Assembly (NCBI GenBank): GCA_903938815.1
Contig: CAJAES010000030.1
Coordinates: 62,001 to 126,000 of the forward strand
Length of the DNA stretch: 64,000 nucleotides
Direction: 5' to 3'
Origin: an uncultured beta proteobacterium
Lineage (GTDB): Bacteria; Pseudomonadota; Gammaproteobacteria; Burkholderiales; Burkholderiaceae_C
A model generated the notes under the pieces. That model was not told where the DNA came from, made no database searches, and was given only the letters and a program-made list of their open reading frames with translations. Position 1 is the stretch's first letter, and the number at the start of each line of letters is the position of its first letter. Positions 25,650-34,795 of the stretch are shown here, piece by piece. Both the position numbers and the translations under genes were made by a program.

Positions 25650-26623
25650 CCGAACTTCGGCACGCCGTCCTTGTCCCACAGGCCCCAGAAGGCCCCCACG
25701 TCGCCCTCGGCGCCGACCTTCCAGGCCTCGTCGAATGCCGCGAACCAGAAGACCTCGATGCCGTCGCGCGCCGCCCACTCGGCGGTGTCGATGAAGTAGC
25801 GCATGGCGCCCTCGGTGGACGGCTGTGCGCCGTGGAAGGCGCTGCCACGGTCGGGCCAGCCGGTCTCGCTGATGACGATGCGCTTGCCGGGCGCCGCAGC
25901 GCGCGTGCGCTCGACCATGCTTTGCATGTACGCCAGGGCGCCTTCACGCGGGCAGCCTTCCCAGAATGGATAGCAGTTGGTCAGAACCACATCGCAGGCA
26001 GCGGTGATGCGCGGGTGCAATTCGAACAGGTAGTAGGCATCGACATAGCCCACCTGCACGCCGGGCAGCGCCTGCTTGACGCGCTCCAGGCAGGCCAGCA
26101 GTTCGTCCTCGGCCATGTCCTCGCGCAGCAGCACCTCGTTGCCCACCGCGACGATGTCGGCATGACCAGCGCGAGCCACCTCGATCACGCCCTGGATCTC
26201 GCGCTCGTTGATCTCGGCATCCGTGCCAAGCCAGGCGCCGACCAGGGTCTTGAAGCCCATCTCGTGTGCGATGCGCGGGGTCTGCTCGTGGCCATCGGTG
26301 CACGAGAAGGTGCGGATCCACTGCGTGTGCGGCCGGATGATGGCCAGCCGCTCGCGGATCTGTGCCTCGCTCACCTGTGAGCCAGGTTGCTGGCCTTCGA
26401 GATACGGGCTGAAGCACAGGCCGTGCACGCCACGGTCGAGCACGCCACGGAAGCCGGATGCGAGTGCGGCGCGCTCGGGCTCCGTCCAGACCTCGGGCGT
26501 GCTGCGCGACCATGCGCCAGCGCCGGCACCCGTGGCAACGGCCTGGGCGCCCGAGTGCACGGTGCCGGGCACATGCCACTGGCCCTGGGCGGATTCATCG
26601 GAGGGAATTCTGGGTTTGGACAT
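25646..26623 (-). CDS. Second GH17 family beta-glucan-active enzyme, no signal peptide
   Basis: A 325-residue GH17 enzyme distantly related to its downstream neighbour. Acid/base Glu163 lies in VAVGNEVLL and nucleophile Glu253 in IVISETGWPDRG; WFAAFDEAWKVG is the family's late strand. Residues 1-60 are an extra, poorly conserved N-terminus without export signal. The gene lies 11 bases after the GH16 gene and overlaps the next start. Two divergent GH17 copies in one operon suggest different chain-length or linkage preferences, or one hydrolase and one transglycosylase. This is inference. Confidence 0.83.
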   Translation of the reverse strand: MSKPRIPSDESAQGQWHVPGTVHSGAQAVATGAGAGAWSRSTPEVWTEPERAALASGFRGVLDRGVHGLCFSPYLEGQQPGSQVSEAQIRERLAIIRPHTQWIRTFSCTDGHEQTPRIAHEMGFKTLVGAWLGTDAEINEREIQGVIEVARAGHADIVAVGNEVLLREDMAEDELLACLERVKQALPGVQVGYVDAYYLFELHPRITAACDVVLTNCYPFWEGCPREGALAYMQSMVERTRAAAPGKRIVISETGWPDRGSAFHGAQPSTEGAMRYFIDTAEWAARDGIEVFWFAAFDEAWKVGAEGDVGAFWGLWDKDGVPKFG

Positions 26624-26634
26624 GGTTTCGGCCC

Positions 26635-27534
26635 TCAGGGCTTCTTCTGCCAGGGGAATCGGCCCTTGCCGCGCGGCTTGGCCTCGCCGTAGCCGCCGAC
26701 CTTGTCGTAGACACGGACGTAGTCCACCACCAGCTCGGCCGGGAAGTGTGTTGCGGCGTTGGGCGCGCCTGGAAAGTTGCCGCCCACCGCCAGGTTCATC
26801 ACCAGGTAGAACGGCTGGTCGAAGGGGGCCGGCCAGGGGTTGAGGTCGGACGCGCGCTTCGGGTCCAGGCCCTTGCCGTCGGCGGTCCGGCTGCAACTCC
26901 ACCAGTGGTCGCGCGTGGCCGTGTGAACGCCGTCGACGTAGAAGCGGATCTCGCCCGGCTCCCACTCCACCGAGTACACATGCCAGTCGGCCACCGTGCT
27001 GCCATTCGGCAGCGTGTGGACATGCGTGATCAGCGAGCGCTGCGGATAGACGGATCCGAAGTGGATGCTGTTGAGCACCTCATGAGGCTTCTCGCCGATG
27101 ATCTCCATCAGATCAATCTCGCCCGAGGCCGCCCAGCCGCCGTACCTGTCTTCCTGCGGCAGCATCCACAGCGCCGGCCACAGACCCTTGCCCCAGGGCA
27201 CGCGCGCACGGATGTCGAAGCGGCCGTACAGCTTGGTGAACAGCGGCGTGCCGTCACGCTTGCGCGTCTTCAGACGGGCCGATGTGTAGCCGCAGCCGTG
27301 CAGCGATTCCTTGATCGCGCGAATGGTGAGCAGCCCGTCCTTGACCGACACATTGGCCGGCTCGCGGGTGTAGTACTGCAGTTCCTCGTTGCCCCAGCCC
27401 GGAATCCAGACATTGTTCTTGTAGTCGTAGAAGCCGTTGCCGATGTCGAAGTCCCACTTGGCGGGGTCGATCGCATCGCCTTCGAACTCGTCGCGCCAGA
27501 CGAGCTTCCAGCCCTTGAGTGGTCGTGCAGCCAT
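26635..27534 (-). CDS. GH16 family endo-beta-1,3-glucanase, no signal peptide
   Basis: A 299-residue GH16 catalytic domain with EIDLMEIIGE: Glu139, Asp141 and Glu144 are in the catalytic positions. WKLVWRDEFEGD at the start and WPALWMLPQ in the middle match laminarinase-type GH16_3. Unlike most GH16 enzymes it begins directly with the catalytic domain and has no signal peptide or lipobox. ATG 27534 lies 5 bases after the ABC ATPase gene. Placement in an importer operon implies that fairly long oligosaccharides enter the cytoplasm and are cut there. Confidence 0.9.
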   Translation of the reverse strand: MAARPLKGWKLVWRDEFEGDAIDPAKWDFDIGNGFYDYKNNVWIPGWGNEELQYYTREPANVSVKDGLLTIRAIKESLHGCGYTSARLKTRKRDGTPLFTKLYGRFDIRARVPWGKGLWPALWMLPQEDRYGGWAASGEIDLMEIIGEKPHEVLNSIHFGSVYPQRSLITHVHTLPNGSTVADWHVYSVEWEPGEIRFYVDGVHTATRDHWWSCSRTADGKGLDPKRASDLNPWPAPFDQPFYLVMNLAVGGNFPGAPNAATHFPAELVVDYVRVYDKVGGYGEAKPRGKGRFPWQKKP

Positions 27535-27539
27535 GGCGT

Positions 27540-28595
27540 TCAGGCCGCCAGACGCGCGTCGGCGTCGAAGCCCAGCGCCCAATCGGCGTCGAGCGTCAGG
27601 CCCACGTCCTGCCCGGACTCCAGCCGCTGATGCCCGGCGCCTACCTTGGCGGTCAGCAGATCGGGGATGCCCTCCACCCGCAGGTGGATGATGGACGAAT
27701 CGCCGAGGTGCTCGGCCAGCACCACCTGGGCACCGATGCCCTGCCCCGCAGGCACCAGATGCAGGTGCTCGGGGCGCAGGCCCACGCGGCGAACGCCGGC
27801 GTCGCGTTGCCGCGAGAGCGCATCCCAGAGGGCGCGGTGGGCCGGTGCCGAATTCGCTGCCGGACAGTCGATGAGGTTGATGCGGGGCGCGCCGATGAAA
27901 CCCGCCACGAACTCGTTCGCCGGGCGCTCGTACAGTTGCATCGGCGGGCCGAGCTGCGACACGAGCCCCTGGTGGAAGACGGCGATCCGGTCGCCCATGG
28001 TCATGGCCTCGACCTGATCGTGTGTCACGTAGATCATCGTGGTGCCCAGTTCCTTGTGCAGACGCGACAACTCGATGCGCATGTTCACGCGCAACGCTGC
28101 GTCCAGGTTGGAGAGTGGTTCGTCGAAGAGAAAGACCTTGGGCTTGCGCACGATGGCACGGCCGATGGCCACGCGCTGTCGCTGCCCGCCGGACAGTTCC
28201 TTCGGAAAGCGCTGCAGGAGATCGGTGATGCGCAGGATCTCGGCAGCGCGGCCCACCTGCTGCGCGCGATCGGCCTTGCCGATGCCAGCCATCTTCAGCG
28301 CGAAGCCCATGTTCTCCGCCACGGTCATGTGCGGGTACAGCGCATAGGTCTGGAAGACCATCGCCGCGCCGCGGTCCGAGGGGCGCACGTCGTTGCTGCG
28401 TACGCCGTCGATGAGCAGATCGCCGCCGGTGATGCTCTCCAGGCCCGCGATCATGCGCAGCGTGGTGGACTTGCCGCAGCCCGAGGGCCCGACGAAGACG
28501 AGGAACTCGCCGTCGCGAACCTCCAGGTCGATGCCCTTGATGACATCGACCGCGCCGTAGCTCTTTCGCAGGTTCTTCAGGACGACCTGCCCCAT
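27540..28595 (-). CDS. ABC transporter ATP-binding protein, carbohydrate type (UgpC/MsmK/MalK-like)
   Basis: A 351-residue ATPase energising the importer encoded upstream. Walker A is GPSGCGKSTT, the signature LSGGQRQRVAIGRAIVR, and Walker B VFLFDEPLSNLDA; YVTHDQVEAMTMGDR is the switch region. The C-terminal 110 residues form the TOBE/regulatory domain of CUT1 ATPases. The gene lies one base after the GH1 stop. Carrying its own ATPase makes this a complete CUT1 system rather than one relying on a shared MsmK-type ATPase. Confidence 0.93.
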   Translation of the reverse strand: MGQVVLKNLRKSYGAVDVIKGIDLEVRDGEFLVFVGPSGCGKSTTLRMIAGLESITGGDLLIDGVRSNDVRPSDRGAAMVFQTYALYPHMTVAENMGFALKMAGIGKADRAQQVGRAAEILRITDLLQRFPKELSGGQRQRVAIGRAIVRKPKVFLFDEPLSNLDAALRVNMRIELSRLHKELGTTMIYVTHDQVEAMTMGDRIAVFHQGLVSQLGPPMQLYERPANEFVAGFIGAPRINLIDCPAANSAPAHRALWDALSRQRDAGVRRVGLRPEHLHLVPAGQGIGAQVVLAEHLGDSSIIHLRVEGIPDLLTAKVGAGHQRLESGQDVGLTLDADWALGFDADARLAA

Positions 28596-28596
28596 G

Positions 28597-29978
28597 TCAG
28601 GCTCCCACGAGGAGATGGCCCGCGTCGGCGCGCGCCGCCTGCTGGGCGCGCAGGAACTCGGCATACCAGAGCGCGCTGTCCTTGGGGGTCCTGCGCTGCG
28701 TGTCGTAGTCGACGTGCACGATGCCGAAGCGCTTGGCGTAGCCCGAGGCCCATTCAAAGTTGTCCAGCAGGCTCCAGACCATGTAGCCCTCCATCGGCAC
28801 GCCCTGCGCCAGCGCGTCGCCCACCGCGGCGATGTGGGCCGCGATGTATTCGGTACGGTCGCGGTCATGCACGCGGTCGCCTTCCAGGGCATCGCGGAAG
28901 GCGCCGCCGTTTTCGGTCACGTACAGCGGCGGCACCGGGTAGTCGCGGTGCATGCGCACCAGCAGGTCGCTCAGGCCCCGGGGGTAGATCTCCCAGCCCA
29001 TGTCGGTCAGCGGCAGGCCGCTGGTCTCGGCGCGCCAGCTGCCGTCGGCGCTGGCAACGGACCGCGAGTAGTAGTTGATGCCCATGAAATCCATCGGCGT
29101 CGCGATGGCGGCCATGTCGCCGTCCTGCACCTGGGGCGCATCGGCGCCCAGGTAGTCCAGCACGTCCTGCGGGTAGCTGGCCTTGAACAGCGGGTCCATG
29201 TACCAGCGCAGAAGCTTGCCGTCCTCGAGCCGGGCCTGGGCATGGTCGGCGGCCGAGTCGGTGGCCGGCTGCACGGGCGAGAGGTTCAGCACGATCCCGA
29301 GCCGGCTGCGCGAGCCCTGGGCGCGCAGCGCCTGCAGGGCCAGACCGTGGCTGAGCAGCAGGTGATGCGCCACCTGGTTGGCCGCTGCCCGGCTCTTCTG
29401 GCCGGGTGCGAAGATGCCGCTCTCGTGCCCCAGCACGGCCATGACCCAGGGCTCGTTGTGCGTGGTGACGGCCGCGATGCGATCGCCGAGAACGCGGTCC
29501 ATGCCGAGCGCGTAGTCGGTGAACCGGTGCACGGTGTCGCGGTCGGTCCAGCCGCCACGGTCCTGCAGGGCCTGCGGCAGGTCCCAGTGGTTCAGGGTCA
29601 GGTAGGGCTTGATGCCACGCGCGATCAGGCCGTCCACCAGGCGCTGGTAGAAATCCAGGCCCTTCGGATTCCACTCGCCATGGCCCAGTGGCTGCACGCG
29701 CGGCCAGGACACGCTGAAACGGTACGCGTCCACGCCCAGTGCCGCGATCAGGTTCAGGTCCTGCTCGAGTCGGTGGTAGTGGTCGCAGGCGACATCGCCG
29801 TTGCTGGCGTCGGCGATGGCGCCGGGCTGTTGGCAGAAGGTGTCCCAGATCGACGGCCCCTTGCCGTCCTCGGCGGGTGCGCCCTCGATCTGGAAGGAGC
29901 TCGTGGCCACGCCCCAGACGAAGTTGTCCGGGAAGGACTGGGTCGGATGAGGTACGGGCGGGGGAGTCATGATGAGTT

Positions 29979-29982
<4 letters not shown>
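28597..29982 (-). CDS. GH1 beta-glucosidase, cytoplasmic
   Basis: A 461-residue family 1 beta-glucosidase that should release glucose from imported beta-glucan oligosaccharides. FVWGVATSSFQIEGA is the usual N-terminal signature. Acid/base Glu177 lies in THNEPW and nucleophile Glu357 in VTENGG; WSLLDNFEWASGY is present near the end. No export signal. ATG 29982 overlaps the permease stop (ATGA); ATG 29970, four codons on, is an alternative. Its position between permease and ATPase genes ties it closely to uptake. Confidence 0.94.
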
Positions 29983-30803
<821 letters not shown>

Positions 30804-30812
30804 GGGGGCGCC

Positions 30813-31712
30813 TCAGGCCGAAGGCCCGCGCGGGGCGAAGGCGCGGTTGGTGGCCCAGGTGAGCATCGCCACCAGCAGGAAAAGCAGCCAGGCCATCGCG
30901 CTCGCGGCGCCGAAGTCGTTGAAGTCGAACGCCATGCGGTACAGGTAGATGGCAGTCGTCATGCCGGACTGATCCGAGCCGCCCCGGCCGCCGGTCAGGA
31001 TGAAGGGCTCCTCGAACAGCTGCAGGCCGCCGATCACGCTGAGCGTCACGCCGAAATAGATCATCGGCTTCAGGCTCGGCAACGTGATGTAGAAGAACTG
31101 CTGCAGGCGGCCCGCGCCGTCCATCGTGGCGGCTTCGTAGAGATCCTTCGGGATCGTCTGCAGGGCTGCCAGGTACAGCACCACGTTGAAGCCGACATAG
31201 CGCCAGAAGACGATCATCGCCAGCGCGGGCTTGATGTTCTCGGGACGGCCCAGCCAATCGACGTTCTCCATGCCGAAAAGCGACTTCAACCCCAGGTTGA
31301 TCAGGCCGAAGTCGGTGGAAAACAGCGAGCTGAACATGATCGCGATAGCGACCGTGGAGGTGATGTACGGCAGGAAATACGCGCCCACCATGCCGTTGCG
31401 CAGGCGCTTGAACGAGGTGTGGATGAACACCGCGAGCGGAATCGCCACCAAGTGCTGCGGCACACCGGAGGCCAGCGCAAGCCAGGCGGTGTTCTTGAGC
31501 GACTTCCAGAACCACTCGTCCTGCAGCGAGAACGTGAAGTTGCCGAAGCCGACGAACTCCATCGCGGCCAGCCCACTGGTGGGCTCCCAGCTCTGGAACG
31601 CAAGGTACAGCGAGAACAGCAGCGGAAACAGGCCGAACACCAGGAACAGCCCGACGAAGGGGCTGAGAAGCACATACGGCGTCCACTCGGGAGACAGGCG
31701 GGGCAGCTTCAT
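30813..31712 (-). CDS. ABC transporter permease, carbohydrate type (MalF-like)
   Basis: A 299-residue inner-membrane permease of the CUT1 family, about six helices starting near residue 10 (YVLLSPFVGLFLVFGLFPLL). The EAA loop reads EAATMDGAGRLQQFFYITLP. ATG 31712 avoids an overlap with the binding-protein gene; ATG 31766 would add 18 non-conserved residues. It lies between the binding-protein gene and the second permease. Confidence 0.9.
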   Translation of the reverse strand: MKLPRLSPEWTPYVLLSPFVGLFLVFGLFPLLFSLYLAFQSWEPTSGLAAMEFVGFGNFTFSLQDEWFWKSLKNTAWLALASGVPQHLVAIPLAVFIHTSFKRLRNGMVGAYFLPYITSTVAIAIMFSSLFSTDFGLINLGLKSLFGMENVDWLGRPENIKPALAMIVFWRYVGFNVVLYLAALQTIPKDLYEAATMDGAGRLQQFFYITLPSLKPMIYFGVTLSVIGGLQLFEEPFILTGGRGGSDQSGMTTAIYLYRMAFDFNDFGAASAMAWLLFLLVAMLTWATNRAFAPRGPSA

Positions 31713-31728
31713 GCTCGGTGCGTCCGGT

Positions 31729-33003
31729 TCAGCGACGGGCGCGCTTCTCGAGGAGACGGTGGGCATCGGCCAGCGCGGTTCGGATGTCCTTGCCCTGGTC
31801 CAGCACCTTGTCGAGCTCGGTGTCGATCACCTCGCCCGCGAAGCTGTCCTGCTTGTGAACGGCAACCGCGCGGATGTGACGCGTGGCCTCGCGCCAGACC
31901 TGGCGTGCCGGTTGACCGCCGAGAAACTCGATCGGCTGATCGAAGAACGGGTCGTCGTACGTCGCCAGGAGGGCCGGGAAGGCGTCGTGGGCCTTGAACG
32001 CGGCCAGTTGCCGGCCGGGGTCGAGCGTCAGCAGGCGGATGAACTCCCAGGCCAGGCGCTTGCTGGCGGGCGGCGCTCCGCGTGCGATGGCGAGGAAGGT
32101 GCCGCCATACCCGGCCCAGGCGCCCTCGGGCAACTGCGCCGCGCGCCACTGCCCCTTGGTCGCAGGCGCGAGCCAGTTGCCCAGGTGCCCGGCCAGCCAG
32201 GCGCCCGTGAGCTGCGTGGCCAGCGTGCCGCGCTTGAATCCTTCGGACCACTCGTTCGACCACGCCGAGACACGCGCATCGAGCTTGTTCTGGCGCACCT
32301 GGCGTGCAAGCTCGAAGGCCCGGACGAACCGCGGCGAGGTGACGAGCACCTGTGAGTCGGCGCCGAAGTACAGGCCCTCGCCTGGCTGGATGCCGACGCG
32401 AATGAGCAGGTCCTTGATGTCGCGGGCGTGCGGCAGGAGGTAGGCGCCGGTCCTGGCCTTGATCCGGGTTCCCGACGCGACGTAGCTCTCCCACGATGCG
32501 GTCAGCTCGGCTTCGGTGACGCCCGCCCGGTCGAGCACATCCTTGCGGTAGAGCAGCGTTCCAGGCCCGATGTCGGTGGGTGCCGCGACCACCGCTCCGT
32601 TGCGGCCAGCGCCCTGAAGGTACGCGTAGGGCGCGAAACGAGCCGCATCACGGCCGATCTCGTACGGGGGCTTGGAGAGGTCCTCGAGGCCACCGCCCTG
32701 GGCGAAACGCCCGACGTAGCCCACCTCGAGGGCCATCACGTCCGGCAGGTAGAAGGAGGTGGAGAGCGCGGTCGTCATCGCGGTGTGGTGATCCGTGAAC
32801 TGCCGGCTCACGACCTTGATGTCGACACCCGGGTGCAGCTTCTTCCAGGCCGGAATCGCCGCGCGGACGATCTCGTCGACCGCCGGAAACGCGGCCACCG
32901 TGAGCACCGTCTGCCCGAACGCAGGCGCAGCAGACAGCAAGGCGGAGAACGCCAGTGCCAGCGCTCTCGACACCCGCCTCCCGACCTGCCCCGGCTCGAA
33001 CAT
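31729..33003 (-). CDS. ABC transporter sugar-binding protein (CUT1 family)
   Basis: A 424-residue periplasmic binding protein with a Sec signal peptide ending near APAFG-Q (about residue 30). The mature fold is of the extracellular solute-binding protein family 1 type: PDVMALEVGYVGRFAQGG is a typical ligand-lobe segment, and WEFIRLLTLDPGRQLA lies near the end. It is first in the ABC/GH operon. A promoter with TTGACA and a perfect LacI-type palindrome lies directly upstream. The ligand is inferred to be beta-1,3-gluco-oligosaccharides from the four glycosidases in the operon. Confidence 0.9.
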   Translation of the reverse strand: MFEPGQVGRRVSRALALAFSALLSAAPAFGQTVLTVAAFPAVDEIVRAAIPAWKKLHPGVDIKVVSRQFTDHHTAMTTALSTSFYLPDVMALEVGYVGRFAQGGGLEDLSKPPYEIGRDAARFAPYAYLQGAGRNGAVVAAPTDIGPGTLLYRKDVLDRAGVTEAELTASWESYVASGTRIKARTGAYLLPHARDIKDLLIRVGIQPGEGLYFGADSQVLVTSPRFVRAFELARQVRQNKLDARVSAWSNEWSEGFKRGTLATQLTGAWLAGHLGNWLAPATKGQWRAAQLPEGAWAGYGGTFLAIARGAPPASKRLAWEFIRLLTLDPGRQLAAFKAHDAFPALLATYDDPFFDQPIEFLGGQPARQVWREATRHIRAVAVHKQDSFAGEVIDTELDKVLDQGKDIRTALADAHRLLEKRARR

Positions 33004-33025
33004 CGACCTACCTCATGACAACGCT

Positions 33026-33039
33026 TGAAAGCGCTTTCA
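33026..33039. promoter_or_regulatory. LacI-type operator, perfect palindrome (ABC importer operon)
   Basis: TGAAAGCGCTTTCA lies 22 bases before the binding-protein start and three bases downstream of its -10 box, covering the expected transcription start. It is the fourth perfect copy of the site. Confidence 0.86.
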
Positions 33040-33042
33040 TGA

Positions 33043-33071
33043 ACTTTAGGCGGACGGCATCGGAGTGTCAA
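33043..33071 (-). promoter_or_regulatory. Sigma-70-type promoter of the ABC importer operon
   Basis: Reading leftward, a perfect TTGACA (33071-33066) is followed after 17 bases by TAAAGT (33048-33043), then three bases and the operator. Four of six -10 positions match. It is the best promoter of the regulon and looks built for tight repression. Confidence 0.72.
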
Positions 33072-33108
33072 CGCAGGGTAAGTGCGGGGGCTGGAGGGCC
33101 CCGGGGCG

Positions 33109-34110
33109 TCAGGCGGCGGCCGTGGACTCGCGCGAGACGAGCTGCGGCGCCGGCATCGCGACGCCTGGCTTGCGGCCCGCCAGGAGATCGAGCATGGCCG
33201 TGGCAGCCAGGCGGCCGAGCTCCTGCATGGGCTGGTGCACGCTGCTCAGGGGCGGGATCGTGTAGGACGATGCCGCGAGATCATCGAACCCCACCAGGGA
33301 GACGTCCTGAGGGACGCGCAAGCCCCGGCGGTGGAGCGCCAGTGCCGCGCCGAAGGCCATCTGGTCGTTCGCGGAGAAGATGGCGGTGAACCGGCGGCCG
33401 GCATCGAGCAGACGCTCGACGGCCTCACGGCCGCTTTCTTCGTGGTACGCGCCGGCGCTGATCAAGGATTCGTCCACCGGCAGGCCGACCGCGGCGAACG
33501 CGGCGCGATATCCGCGTTCGCGCTCCAGCGCATCCGGGTGCAGCGGATCGCCACCGATGAACGCGATGCGCCGGTGGCCCAGGGACAGGAGATGCTCTGT
33601 CGCCAGACGGGCGCCCGTCTGGTTGTCGAAGTTCAGGGAGAACAAGCCCGGCGCCTTCAGGCTGCGCCCCGTGACCACCACGGGCAACTGACGCGACACC
33701 GCGCGCAGGGCGGCATCGCTCAGGCGGCCCGTCAGGACGATGATGCCGTCCACGCGCCGGGAGCGCAGCACCTCGATGCAGCGCGCCTCCTCGGCCGCGT
33801 TCCAGTGGCCGCTGACGAACAGCGGGCTGTAGCCGGCCTGCCCGAGTTGCTCCTCGATGCCGCGCAGCGCGGCCCCGTAGAACGGCGAATCGATGGCCTG
33901 CGTGACGACGCCGATGCTCAGCGTCCGGCCACCGGCAAGGCCTCGCGCCACCGGGTTGGGAACGAAACCCAGCGTGCGGATGGCTTCGGCGACGGCCTGC
34001 TTCTTGTCATCGCTGACCACGGCCGTGCCGTTCAGGATGCGCGACACCGTGCTCGGCGACACGCCGGCATGCGCTGCCACTTGTTCCAGCGTGACCGATT
34101 TGTTGCTCAT
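33109..34110 (-). CDS. LacI/GalR-family transcriptional regulator, probable repressor of the beta-glucan regulon
   Basis: A 333-residue regulator. The N-terminal helix-turn-helix begins VTLEQVAAHAGVSPSTVSRILNG, with the hinge near NPVARGLAGGRT. Residues 60-333 form the periplasmic-binding-like effector domain (SIGVVTQAIDSPFYGA; VSLVGFDDLAASSYTIPPLS). ATG 34110 is chosen because the HTH follows directly; ATG 34137 would add nine residues. It lies just upstream of the importer operon. The four perfect palindromes with central CG in its neighbourhood are its likely targets. The inducer is probably a beta-glucan oligosaccharide or glucose derivative (inference). Confidence 0.92.
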   Translation of the reverse strand: MSNKSVTLEQVAAHAGVSPSTVSRILNGTAVVSDDKKQAVAEAIRTLGFVPNPVARGLAGGRTLSIGVVTQAIDSPFYGAALRGIEEQLGQAGYSPLFVSGHWNAAEEARCIEVLRSRRVDGIIVLTGRLSDAALRAVSRQLPVVVTGRSLKAPGLFSLNFDNQTGARLATEHLLSLGHRRIAFIGGDPLHPDALERERGYRAAFAAVGLPVDESLISAGAYHEESGREAVERLLDAGRRFTAIFSANDQMAFGAALALHRRGLRVPQDVSLVGFDDLAASSYTIPPLSSVHQPMQELGRLAATAMLDLLAGRKPGVAMPAPQLVSRESTAAA

Positions 34111-34132
34111 CTGGGTTGGAGTGTACGGTGGC

Positions 34133-34146
34133 GCCAAGCGCTTTCA
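34133..34146 (-). promoter_or_regulatory. Imperfect LacI-type operator before the regulator gene
   Basis: On the minus strand TGAAAGCGCTTGGC matches the regulon palindrome at 11 of 14 positions; only the last three differ. It lies 22 bases before ATG 34110. This suggests weak autoregulation, with an asymmetric site giving lower affinity. Confidence 0.5.
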
Positions 34147-34221
34147 CAGGGCCGTCTGGCACTCGGCCAGGCAGGGGCGGCCCCCGACGCCGGCACGGTG
34201 CAGGCCAGCGGCGACAGGAGC

Positions 34222-34728
34222 CTACAAGGTCCGCGTCGACTCGACTTCGTTTTCTGGCTCCAGCAGTTCCGGCAACACCGGCGGCGGAACGGCCGGCTTC
34301 GGCGCAGCCCGCTTGAGAGGCGCCGGCAGCGAAGGCGGCATCGGCGGCAGCGGCATGGTGCGCCAGCCTTCCCATCCCGCAGGCGACGAGCCGGTCGGCG
34401 GCGACACGAGTGTCTCGATCACCTTTCCCCTGGCATCGGCCACCTCGACCTTCTGCGCCTCGGAATTGGCAGCCAGCGCACGGCCGAACCGGCGCACCAT
34501 GGACAGGTCGGTGTGCCAGATCTTGCCGCGCCGCGACACGCGGCCATCGGCGTCGCGCGTCACCTCGACCACGCGAAAGAGCGCCGCGCTCAGTCGGTGT
34601 CGCTTGACCAGCCTGGCACTGGCTGCCGCCAGGCTCTCGGCAGCCGTCGGGCTTGAAGTGGCGGGAACGGCGAGGCCGTCGGCGGGTTTGGGTGGCTTTT
34701 CCGGAGGCATCGTCTCGCTATCGGCCAC
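34222..34728 (-). CDS. Hypothetical protein with proline-rich tail
   Basis: A 168-residue protein I do not recognise. ATG at 34710 is an alternative start. The middle (about 45-110) looks folded: RLVKRHRLSAALFRVVEVTRDADGRV is followed by a beta-rich stretch. The C-terminal 45 residues are rich in proline (MPLPPMPPSLPAP). No signal peptide or membrane segment is present. It lies between the LacI-type regulator and the divergent molybdopterin enzyme gene; context gives no function. Codon usage is like the neighbours, supporting a real gene. Confidence 0.6.
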   Translation of the reverse strand: MADSETMPPEKPPKPADGLAVPATSSPTAAESLAAASARLVKRHRLSAALFRVVEVTRDADGRVSRRGKIWHTDLSMVRRFGRALAANSEAQKVEVADARGKVIETLVSPPTGSSPAGWEGWRTMPLPPMPPSLPAPLKRAAPKPAVPPPVLPELLEPENEVESTRTL

Positions 34729-34795
34729 CCCCGGGAAAACTTGAGCCTGTCGGCCATTGGCTTATGAGCCCGAGGCGGCGATCATCGGCGCCACC

